This document shows, in pieces, positions 1 to 6,277 of a stretch of DNA of 64,000 bases; the stretch's first letter is position 1, and each line of letters opens with the position of its first letter. Under the pieces are notes generated by a model, which saw nothing but the letters and a program-made list of their open reading frames with translations, did no database searches and was not told the origin of the DNA. The stretch comes from Desulfarculaceae bacterium (GTDB lineage Bacteria; Desulfobacterota; Desulfarculia; Desulfarculales; Desulfarculaceae): NCBI GenBank assembly GCA_021737145.1, contig JAIPEN010000008.1, positions 1 to 64,000 of the forward strand. Direction: 5' to 3'. The position numbers and the translations under genes are program-made.

Positions 1-20
1 ACTCGTTATAGAATAAACCC

Positions 21-302
21 ATGATCAAGAGCTTCAAGGACAAAGAGACTGAGCGCTTATTTCATCGTGAGATTTCACGAAAGCTTCCCCAGGATATTCA
101 GCGGGTGGCTTTTCGAAAACTCAGGATGCTCCAGCGGGCTCGTTCCCTTGAAGATTTGAAGGCACCACCGGCCAACCGTCTTGAGGCTCTGAAAGGTGCC
201 CGCAAAGGCCAACACAGCATCAGGATCAACCATCAGTGGCGGGTTTGTTTCCTCTGGCAAGATGGGGATGCCCACGGCGTCGAGATCGTGGATTATCATT
301 AG
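21..302 (+). CDS. higB: HigB-type (RelE/ParE superfamily) toxin
   Basis: This 93-residue basic protein has the usual length and pattern of HigB toxins: an N-terminal KSFKDKETERLF segment, a central GARKGQHSIRINHQWRVCF strand-loop-strand and a C-terminal VEIVDYH ending. HigB proteins are ribosome-dependent mRNA endonucleases. The toxin gene comes first and the antitoxin gene follows after 9 bp, the order typical of higBA and opposite to most toxin-antitoxin modules. The ATG is preceded by an AT-rich stretch with a TATAGAAT hexamer-like element, but the promoter itself lies at the edge of the window. It sits in the accessory region left of the tRNA-Sec remnants, so it may stabilise that island. 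The family assignment is firm; toxicity is inferred. Confidence 0.9.
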   Translation: MIKSFKDKETERLFHREISRKLPQDIQRVAFRKLRMLQRARSLEDLKAPPANRLEALKGARKGQHSIRINHQWRVCFLWQDGDAHGVEIVDYH

Positions 303-311
303 GAGGCCGTC

Positions 312-644
312 ATGGCTGCGAAAAAACTGGCCCCTCTCCATCCCGGTGAGGTTTTGTACGAGGAGTTCATCAAGCCCCTGGAGCTGAGCCAAAACCAACT
401 CGCCCGCGAGCTGAAGGTACCGCCTCGCCGAATCAACGAGATCGTCCTCGGCAAGCGTGGCATTTCAGCAGACACGGCCCTACGCTTGGCCCGCCACTTT
501 GGCACCTCACCAGAGTTCTGGCTCGGCCTCCAGGCAGACTATGAACTTGACGTGGCCAGGGACCAGTCAGAGTCCCAGATAGCCGGAGAGGTAAGAGTGC
601 GGCCCCAAGACCAATCAGCGGTGGGAAGCGGCGCCAGCGCATAG
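312..644 (+). CDS. higA: HigA-type antitoxin, XRE-family HTH
   Basis: This 110-residue partner of the upstream HigB-like toxin opens with the HigA hallmark PLHPGEVLYEEFIKPL and continues with an XRE helix-turn-helix (LSQNQLARELKVPPRRINEI) and the segment RLARHFGTSPEFWLGLQ. HigA binds and neutralises HigB and represses its own operon. An AGGAGG sequence lies just upstream of the ATG. The last ~25 residues are hydrophilic and not part of the conserved fold. No antitoxin operator could be identified because the operon promoter is close to the window edge. The call rests on recognisable family motifs and on gene order. Confidence 0.92.
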   Translation: MAAKKLAPLHPGEVLYEEFIKPLELSQNQLARELKVPPRRINEIVLGKRGISADTALRLARHFGTSPEFWLGLQADYELDVARDQSESQIAGEVRVRPQDQSAVGSGASA

Positions 645-758
645 GCCCATCGATTCCCTGTATTGTCTTTGAGGCTATCGTACAAGTTTAGCCTAGATGA
701 GGAGCGTGTCCTTCATCCTGCCTGTGACATGGCTCGACACGCAGACGGCATTTGACTG

Positions 759-1322
759 ATGATGGCTACAAAACCTAGAATCAATAAAAACAAACAAACT
801 TGGAGCCACCTCAAGCGAAACCTGTCAGGGCTGGACCGGAACGCTCTACTTGGGCTGATCCATGACCTGTACGCGGCCAGCAAGGACAATCAATCGTTTC
901 TGCACGCCCGCTTCGGATCTGGTGACGATGTCCTCCAACCTTACAAGGCGAACATATCCCGCTGGGTTTGCCCCGATGTGATGCGGACTCAGGACATTTC
1001 CACGGCCAAAGCCAGCAGGGCCATCGCCGATTACAAAAAGGCCTGCGGCCGCCCCAATGGGATGGCTGAACTGTCTGTATTCTACTGCGAAGCCTGCATG
1101 AGGTTTCTCGGTTTCTGTGCCATGGATGACGAAGGGTATTTTGATGCCTTGGTTCGCATGTTCGAGCAGGCCCTGAAGGCTGTCGGGTCACTCGAACCTG
1201 ATCGGCAACTTCCATTTTTGGAACGCCTTGAACTGGTGCGGCGCGGGGGACACAATTATGGCTATTGGGTCGGTGACTACATGGACGAACTGATGGCGGA
1301 GTATGGGTTTGGCGAAGAATGA
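759..1322 (+). CDS. Hypothetical protein (DUF6155-like), gene upstream of primase-helicase
   Basis: This 187-residue soluble protein has no signal peptide or membrane segment. It resembles the DUF6155 family: an N-terminal motif LSGLDRNALLGLIHDLY followed by a helical region with cysteines (YCEACMRFLGFC). Its function is unknown. It ends 20 nt inside the next gene, the TOTE-type primase-helicase, so the two are probably co-transcribed and translationally coupled. This makes it a candidate partner of that putative defence enzyme. There are two possible adjacent start codons, ATG at 759 and 762, and neither has a strong ribosome binding site. The DUF assignment is from memory of the pattern and should be treated as moderate. 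Confidence 0.65.
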   Translation: MMATKPRINKNKQTWSHLKRNLSGLDRNALLGLIHDLYAASKDNQSFLHARFGSGDDVLQPYKANISRWVCPDVMRTQDISTAKASRAIADYKKACGRPNGMAELSVFYCEACMRFLGFCAMDDEGYFDALVRMFEQALKAVGSLEPDRQLPFLERLELVRRGGHNYGYWVGDYMDELMAEYGFGEE

Positions 1323-3741
1323 GCAGAACCGAAAACCCTTCGATGAGTTGCAACAACTGCGAGAGGAAAACGTCCGCCTTAAGGCCCTGTTGACCAGCCA
1401 TGACATTGCCTGGGAGGATAAACCAACCTCCGTTTCAGAACCTCCGACCAAAACCCCGGAGTCTGCCACAGCTCGATTTTCCGTCGCAGACAAAATCGCG
1501 CTCTTCCGCCGCCTGTTCCGGGGCCGCACCGATGTCTATTCCCTACGTTGGGAATCGGCCAAGGGCACAGCGGGCTATTCTCCCGCCTGCGCAAATGAGT
1601 GGCGCCCAGGCGTTTGCCATAAGCCAAGGGTTAAATGTGGTGATTGCAATCAACGCCTGCTGCTGCCGGTCACTGATCAGGTGATTTACGACCACTTGAC
1701 CGGGAAGCATATCGTTGGCGTCTATCCGCTGCTGGCCGATGAAAGCTGTCATTTCCTAGCTGCCGATTTTGATGAGGCCGACTGGGGCGAGGATGTCCGC
1801 GCCTTCATGCAGTCCTGTCACGAACTGAATGTTCCCGCCGCACTGGAGGTTTCCCGCTCAGGTAACGGGGCGCATATCTGGATTTTCTTCACGGAACCGG
1901 TTCCGGCCCGCGAAGCCCGGCGATTGGGAGCAGCCCTGATCAGCCACACCTGCGACCGCACCCGTCAACTTTCGCTCTCCAGTTATGATCGATTCTTTCC
2001 CAACCAGGACACACTGCCCAAGGGCGGGTTCGGTAATCTGATCGCGCTGCCCTTACAGAAAAAACCCCGTGAACAGGGGTGCAGTGTGTTTGCCGACGAG
2101 AACTTTAAACCCTATACGGACCAGTGGGCCCTTCTGTCCTCGATCCGAGCCCTGTCCAGATTGGAGTTAGAAGACGCCATCCTGCGGGCGAGTGGCGGCC
2201 GACATCCGCTGGATGTGGCCTTTGCCACCGAGGAAGATGACAGCAAGCCGTGGCATCGTCCAATGCCAATACCAAGCCTGATACCTGGGCCACTGCCGAA
2301 GTCGCTGACGCTGGTACTGGCCAATCAGATTTTTATCGCCAAGGCTGATCTGCCCCAATCCCTTGCCAACCGCTTGATCCGCCTGGCCGCCTTCCAAAAC
2401 CCGGAATTCTACAAGGCCCAGGCCATGCGCCTGCCAGTATGGAACAAGCCCCGAATCGTTGGCTGCGCCGAAAATTTTCCACAGCATATCGGCCTGCCAC
2501 GGGGCTGTCTCGATGCTGTGCTGGCACTGCTTGAGCAAAACAACATTCGTGCAGAGATGCAGGAGGAACGCATTTCGGGATGCAAAGTAGCCGTCAAATT
2601 CACCGGTACCCTAAGGCAAGGTCAAAATGCTGCGGTCAGGGCGATGTTGAAGCAAGAGACCGGGGTTCTTTGTGCACCGCCGGCCTTCGGCAAGACCGTC
2701 ACCGCCGCCGCGATCATCGCCCGTCGCAAGGTGAGCACGCTGGTGCTGGTGCATCGCACCGAATTGCTCCGTCAGTGGCAAGAGCGGTTAAATAGTTTTA
2801 TCGACTTCTCCAGGGATGGGCTAGGAGTGATTGGCGGTGGCAAGAAAAAGCCGAGTGGAAAGATCGATATAGCGGTGATGCAGTCTCTTTCGCGGTGGGA
2901 AGATCTCCCGGCACTGCTCGATGGCTACGGCCAGATCATCGTAGATGAATGCCACCACCTCTCGGCTTTTTCCTTCGAGGCGATTCTTAAACAGGCGAAG
3001 GCTCGATACGTGATTGGTCTCACCGCCACCCCGGTGCGGCGTGATGGACACCATCCGATCATTTTTATGCAGTGCGGCCCGATTCGTCACAGTGCCGCCA
3101 TATCTGATACGGCCCCGACGCAACTGGAAGTGTGGCCACAATATCCGCCTTCAACAGACATACCGCCAGATTCTTCCATTCAGGAGGTATTCCGCATCCT
3201 CACTAAAAGCAAAGTGCGAAACCGCTGTATTGCTGAGGATGTCCTAGCTGCTTACCGGGAAGGGCGTAAAATTCTGGTACTGACCGAGCGGACCGAGCAT
3301 CTGGAATTATTGCGTGAGGCTCTTGGGGAAGAAGTGGACCACTGCTTTGTTTTGCATGGTCGGTTACCCAAGAAACAACGGACTACCATTCTTAGTCAGC
3401 TTCATGAATTGGATGGTTCGACTTCGCGTGTTCTTCTGGCTACCGGTCGTCTGATAGGCGAGGGCTTTGATCATCCACCGCTGGATACCTTGGTGCTGGC
3501 CATGCCAATCTCGTGGAAGGGCACCCTTCAACAATACGCAGGCCGCCTACATAGGTGGCACGTCGACAAGCAGGATGTGCGCATCTACGACTACGTTGAA
3601 ACTTGTCAGCCGCAACTCGCCCGTATGTGGAACAAACGCCAGCGGGGCTACCGGGCCATGGGATATCAGATCCTGCCGGCGAATGAGCCTATTTTAGCAA
3701 TGCCCTCAGAACAGGCCAGCCCGGAAGGAAAATGTCCTTAA
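1303..3741 (+). CDS. TOTE-type archaeo-eukaryotic primase fused to SF2 helicase
   Basis: The 812-residue protein starts with a short leucine-rich coiled coil, continues with an archaeo-eukaryotic-primase (AEP) domain of the TOTE conflict-system type (about residues 60-330) and ends with a superfamily-2 helicase (about 440-770). In the AEP part the metal-binding pair is seen as D155-F-D157 and the SGNGAH motif ends at H191; cysteines around residues 95-120 could bind zinc. In the helicase, Walker A is AFGKT with K464 and motif II is DECHH starting at D548, followed by GLTATPVRRDG, and by QQYAGRLHR as motif VI. TOTE proteins were predicted computationally to act in defence against invading nucleic acid. 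The gene overlaps the upstream hypothetical gene by 20 nt and lies in an island with toxin-antitoxin modules, which fits such a role. The nuclease that often accompanies this family is not seen here. Confidence 0.85.
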   Translation: MGLAKNEQNRKPFDELQQLREENVRLKALLTSHDIAWEDKPTSVSEPPTKTPESATARFSVADKIALFRRLFRGRTDVYSLRWESAKGTAGYSPACANEWRPGVCHKPRVKCGDCNQRLLLPVTDQVIYDHLTGKHIVGVYPLLADESCHFLAADFDEADWGEDVRAFMQSCHELNVPAALEVSRSGNGAHIWIFFTEPVPAREARRLGAALISHTCDRTRQLSLSSYDRFFPNQDTLPKGGFGNLIALPLQKKPREQGCSVFADENFKPYTDQWALLSSIRALSRLELEDAILRASGGRHPLDVAFATEEDDSKPWHRPMPIPSLIPGPLPKSLTLVLANQIFIAKADLPQSLANRLIRLAAFQNPEFYKAQAMRLPVWNKPRIVGCAENFPQHIGLPRGCLDAVLALLEQNNIRAEMQEERISGCKVAVKFTGTLRQGQNAAVRAMLKQETGVLCAPPAFGKTVTAAAIIARRKVSTLVLVHRTELLRQWQERLNSFIDFSRDGLGVIGGGKKKPSGKIDIAVMQSLSRWEDLPALLDGYGQIIVDECHHLSAFSFEAILKQAKARYVIGLTATPVRRDGHHPIIFMQCGPIRHSAAISDTAPTQLEVWPQYPPSTDIPPDSSIQEVFRILTKSKVRNRCIAEDVLAAYREGRKILVLTERTEHLELLREALGEEVDHCFVLHGRLPKKQRTTILSQLHELDGSTSRVLLATGRLIGEGFDHPPLDTLVLAMPISWKGTLQQYAGRLHRWHVDKQDVRIYDYVETCQPQLARMWNKRQRGYRAMGYQILPANEPILAMPSEQASPEGKCP

Positions 3742-3891
3742 AGCCGTGAGAGTTTGGGTGTGGATTTGGGTGGGACTTTTTGTGGAATCCGTGCAAAAAT
3801 CTGCAAAAATTGGAAAAAGCTTGGAATTTGATTGGTCAATCATATTAAAGACTTCCAAATAATTGAGGAGGTTAGGAAGTCAGAGGAGCCT

Positions 3892-3969
3892 GTCTTCAAA
3901 TCCGGTGTACCGTCTGAGTAAGGCGGTAGGTGGGTTCGATTCCCATGCACTTCCGCCACAATGATTTCA
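3892..3969 (+). repeat. tRNA-Sec 3'-end copy 1 (att-like direct repeat)
   Basis: This 78-bp sequence is identical to 6023-6100. It reads as the 3' half of a selenocysteine tRNA: anticodon loop CTTCAAA (anticodon TCA), a long variable arm with 7-bp stem (TACCGTC/GGCGGTA), a T-arm (GTGGG TTCGATT CCCAT), an acceptor strand GCACTTCC, discriminator G and encoded CCA. The sequence to its left does not supply a matching anticodon 5' strand, D-arm or acceptor strand, so no complete tRNA can be formed here. The identity begins at the anticodon loop, which is a common crossover point for tyrosine integrases that target tRNA genes. Confidence 0.85.
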
Positions 3970-4009
3970 AGGGGTTAGCTGTCAGAGACTTGTTGGCGGC
4001 TAATCCCTT
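3969..4009 (+). terminator. Hairpin after tRNA-Sec 3' copy 1
   Basis: AAGGGGTTAGC pairs with GCTAATCCCTT (one G-T pair) across a 19-nt loop, followed by TTCCC. It could terminate transcription of the tRNA whose 3' end this repeat restores. The loop is long and the T-run is weak, so the call is tentative. Confidence 0.35.
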
Positions 4010-4028
4010 TTCCCTTCCAAAGCAGCCG

Positions 4029-4050
4029 ATGGAGTAGATATGGAGTAGAT
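4029..4050. repeat. Tandem 11-bp repeat, candidate integrase arm site (left)
   Basis: The unit ATGGAGTAGAT occurs twice head to tail, 60 bp inside the left end of the tRNA-Sec-bounded element. The same unit recurs near the right end (5764-5774, 5874-5894). Paired short direct repeats at this distance from the core are typical of arm-type binding sites of tyrosine integrases; that role is inferred. Confidence 0.55.
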
Positions 4051-4188
4051 GATTTCTGCCCATTTCTACCCCTGCATGCCTGCTAGACACTGGCAAGGAA
4101 AAATTAATCGTGCAACTTAAAGGCTTGTTACATAAAGCAATGACGGAACAATAAATGCTCCGTCATCATTCTTTAGGATTTAATATAA

Positions 4189-4413
4189 TCATTTATTGGT
4201 AAGCCACTTAATGTGCTTCCCTGTTTCTTCATTCTTGATAGAAACAAAACCTGAGCCTGTGTGGGTATGCGCACCAGAGCCTTTTTCACCAATCAATACA
4301 GTCCCGTCACTTAATCCTTTTTCCCAAAGGCCATTCCCATAGTCTTTTTTGCGGTTTGGATTGCAAAAAATACCGCCGCCAGCACAGCCAGGACCATGAA
4401 CTGGACATCCCAT
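4189..4413 (-). CDS. Small hypothetical protein, Cys-containing
   Basis: This 74-residue protein begins MGCPVHGPGCAGGGIFC and contains a KGSGAHTHTGSG segment; three cysteines lie in the first 17 residues. I do not recognise the family. A good ribosome binding site (AAAGGAG, 8 nt before the ATG) supports it as a real gene. It has no signal peptide or membrane segment. It is cargo of the small tRNA-Sec-associated element and is transcribed in the same direction as the HepT/MntA pair, but 450 bp separate them, so it is probably not in their operon. Confidence 0.55.
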   Translation of the reverse strand: MGCPVHGPGCAGGGIFCNPNRKKDYGNGLWEKGLSDGTVLIGEKGSGAHTHTGSGFVSIKNEETGKHIKWLTNK

Positions 4414-4859
4414 GACGTCGCTCCTTTCCTTAACTTGTTAAGGCTGGGTGATTACACAATGCAGCCACACCGGTGAGGAGCATCGGGCTGAAGAGTCTGG
4501 TGACTCCATTGCCTATTATCAGCTAAGTCAGACAAATCAGGAACTGTCAAGAAGAACTAAGTCACAAAAAATTACTTTATTGTACTTTTGGATATCTTTT
4601 AACTTTTCCAGACAGTTATCAACCAGTCTTGTCTCATCGTTTATCTCAATTGCTGGTTTTGGCATTTGCCAATGTTAAACTAGCAAAAAGAATCAAGTTG
4701 CATACTCTAATAAAAAATACAGTCCCCCACCCCCCCCCTTGGGATGAGTGAAATTAAGTTATATTGGTTTAAAAAGGTTGTAGCGGGAAAAGCAGTGATA
4801 GTCTTGCAAGTAAAAACTAACGCCGGTTGTCAAATCAGAACAAAAAGAGAAAGCCAGCC
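4414..4859. other. Gene-poor AT-rich stretch within element
   Basis: I see no convincing coding sequence here. There is a homopolymeric C tract interrupted once by A around 4724-4738. The small open frames lack ribosome binding sites and recognisable sequence. Confidence 0.4.
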
Positions 4860-5201
4860 TTATAAAATATCAGCAGCCATCTCCTCAATTTCTTCTATGA
4901 CCTTGGGAAGCTCGTCTTCTACAACAGCCCAGATTATAGCCAGGTCAACACCATGATATTCATGGATGAGCTTGTCCCTTGTGCCAGCCATTTGCTTCCA
5001 TGGAACAGATGGATATTTTTTCCTGATAGAGTCAGGAATCTTTTTTGCCGCCTCACCTAAGATTTCCAGGCTGCGAATTACTGCATACTGTGTCTTTTTA
5101 TCAGCCGAAAATTCGTCAAAGGTCATGCCCTTTGTAAAAGCCATGATATCTTTTGCTGATTCTGCCATATCCGCGATGTAATCAGCATAGTCTCTCTTCA
5201 T
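4860..5201 (-). CDS. hepT: HepT-type toxin (DUF86), RNase
   Basis: This 113-residue all-helical HEPN-family protein carries the catalytic motif R-x4-H-x-Y as RDKLIHEY near residue 79. HepT proteins are RNases, and their partner MntA inactivates them by AMPylating the tyrosine of this motif; that tyrosine is present here. The start codon overlaps the stop of the upstream nucleotidyltransferase gene by 4 nt (ATGA), so the two are translated together. Length and gene order (antitoxin first) match known HepT/MntA modules. In this window it is the main cargo of a small element bounded by tRNA-Sec repeats, where it could stabilise the element after integration. Confidence 0.93.
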   Translation of the reverse strand: MKRDYADYIADMAESAKDIMAFTKGMTFDEFSADKKTQYAVIRSLEILGEAAKKIPDSIRKKYPSVPWKQMAGTRDKLIHEYHGVDLAIIWAVVEDELPKVIEEIEEMAADIL

Positions 5202-5491
5202 ATCATGACCACTTCCTGCAAGATGCTTTTTCCTATGCGAGGCTTTAGCGCGTTTTTGGTGACAAGGTCAACTTTCACGCCAAGAAGTTCGCTGAGATGT
5301 TCTTCAAGCTCGATGTAACGGAACAAGCCAATAGGCTCATCGAACTCGACAAGCAGGTCAAGGTCACTGCCCTGCCGTTCTTCTCCTCTTACATACGACC
5401 CAAACACACCAATACTCTGCACATGAAATTCTTCTTTGAGCCGGTCTTTTTCCTTGGATAGTATGGTTTCAATATTGCGCATGGTTTTCAT
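5198..5491 (-). CDS. mntA: MntA-type minimal nucleotidyltransferase antitoxin
   Basis: This 97-residue protein has the minimal nucleotidyltransferase signature: GSYVRGE followed by SDLDLLVEF, giving the two metal-binding aspartates on one strand. MntA proteins transfer AMP from ATP to a tyrosine of the HEPN toxin HepT. The N-terminal helix (about residues 4-25) contains an alternative start at Met4 (5482). The gene is first in a two-gene operon and overlaps hepT by 4 nt. The upstream 530 bp up to the right tRNA-Sec repeat contain no gene and should hold its promoter. Confidence 0.93.
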   Translation of the reverse strand: MKTMRNIETILSKEKDRLKEEFHVQSIGVFGSYVRGEERQGSDLDLLVEFDEPIGLFRYIELEEHLSELLGVKVDLVTKNALKPRIGKSILQEVVMI

Positions 5492-5750
5492 GGTACACCA
5501 CCATCAGGACGTTAGGCTGTCCTATATGACTCATAATGTATGCAGATTATTTAAAGATTATGTTTTCCCCTGATCTCAAGAAGCCACTCTGCATGTCCAA
5601 ATCTAACTTTAGCATAAACCTTGCCGTTGCCAAAGCACCACAAGCTGACAAGTCTCTCATACCTCAATGGTCAGCGTATTAGCCAATTGGCTGTAATGCT
5701 TTCATAATTCCCCGCATTAATATTAATATCAGCAAGATAACCCTCGAACT

Positions 5751-5775
5751 ACTGGAGTAGGTTATGGAGTAGATA
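5751..5775. repeat. Paired GGAGTAG repeats, candidate arm site (right, distal)
   Basis: Two copies of (A/C)TGGAGTAG lie 12 bp apart; the second reads ATGGAGTAGATA, matching the left-end unit. They are part of the same repeat family as 4029-4050 and 5874-5894. Confidence 0.45.
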
Positions 5776-5873
5776 CCCCTGCTAAACCGCTCAGAACTAT
5801 CCCTAGGATGCTCATCCTCTACCCAAGCCCTCTTCAACCGCCTCCCTGAAAAACGCCGAATCCACGCCAAATC

Positions 5874-5894
5874 ATGGAGTAGATATGGAGTAGA
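5874..5894. repeat. Tandem 11-bp repeat, candidate integrase arm site (right)
   Basis: ATGGAGTAGAT is followed directly by ATGGAGTAGA, the same 21-bp string that occurs at 4029-4049 near the other end of the element. It is ~130 bp from the right tRNA-Sec repeat. Confidence 0.55.
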
Positions 5895-6022
5895 CAGCCT
5901 CCTCCTGGGAGTATTTCTACTCCATTTCAGGGTACTCTGAGGTACTTTGCCTGTTTCGGCATCATTCTGATATCACAAGAAAAAAGGTGAAATATCCTGC
6001 CGTTAGCGCTGGTTAGGTGTTC

Positions 6023-6100
6023 GTCTTCAAATCCGGTGTACCGTCTGAGTAAGGCGGTAGGTGGGTTCGATTCCCATGCACTTCCGCCACAATGATTTCA
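6023..6100 (+). repeat. tRNA-Sec 3'-end copy 2 (att-like direct repeat)
   Basis: This is the second perfect copy of the 78-bp tRNA-Sec 3' segment (anticodon loop to CCA plus 13 bp). The sequence to its left differs from that left of copy 1 right up to the anticodon-loop boundary, which marks the recombination point. No 5' half of a tRNA is present. A strong terminator-like hairpin follows at 6127-6152, as expected for the native end of the gene. Confidence 0.85.
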
Positions 6101-6126
6101 GCATGTTACGTGAGTAGCATCGAAAA

Positions 6127-6152
6127 GGCCCGTTCCCGGTCGGGGGCGGGCC
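6127..6152 (+). terminator. Terminator-like hairpin after tRNA-Sec 3' copy 2
   Basis: GGCCCGTTCCC pairs with GGGGGCGGGCC over 11 bp with a 4-nt GGTC loop, followed by GTTGCTTT. It lies 27 bp after the tRNA-Sec 3' end and is probably the original terminator of the chromosomal tRNA-Sec gene. Confidence 0.6.
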
Positions 6153-6169
6153 GTTGCTTTGGGAGTCGC

Positions 6170-6191
6170 TGTACCCCACATGTACCCCACA
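6170..6191. repeat. Tandem 11-bp repeat TGTACCCCACA x2
   Basis: Two perfect head-to-tail copies of TGTACCCCACA start 70 bp after the second tRNA-Sec repeat, nearly the same spacing as the pair after the first repeat, but with a different sequence. It may be an arm site of another integrase that used the same tRNA gene. Confidence 0.45.
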
Positions 6192-6277
6192 CTTTGACTT
6201 AAACTAGAGCCTTTCGGGTAACAGAAGAATCAAGTCGGCCCATGCTCTGGATGGGGAAAAGTCCCAGTGACAAACCG

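Larger units (their letters stand above)
5492..6022. other. Non-coding right end of element with arm-like repeats
   Basis: I find no supported gene here. The stretch contains ACTGGAGTAGG and ATGGAGTAGATA copies at 5751-5775, a tandem pair at 5874-5894 and an inverted repeat GGAGTA/TACTCC at 5908-5923, all close to the right-hand tRNA-Sec repeat. The cluster suggests several recombinase or accessory-factor binding sites at this end. Confidence 0.5.
3892..6100. mobile_element. 2.1-kb non-autonomous element in tRNA-Sec site
   Basis: The element lies between two perfect 78-bp repeats of the tRNA-Sec 3' end. It is clearly richer in A and T than the chromosome to the right. It carries a small gene (4189-4413), the HepT/MntA module (4860-5491) and paired 11-bp repeats just inside each end (4029-4050 on the left; 5751-5775 and 5874-5894 on the right). 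No integrase, excisionase or replication gene is visible, so the element would depend on an integrase supplied in trans, or it is a deletion remnant. The repeat arrangement (core, then arm sites at one end; arm sites, then core at the other) is what an integrated tyrosine-recombinase element should look like. The mobile nature is inferred from structure only. Confidence 0.7.

Noticed and set aside
3860-3969. A complete tRNA-Sec gene
   Set aside because: Only the part from the anticodon loop to CCA is present; a GGAAGT string upstream is too close and no D-arm or anticodon 5' strand can be paired.
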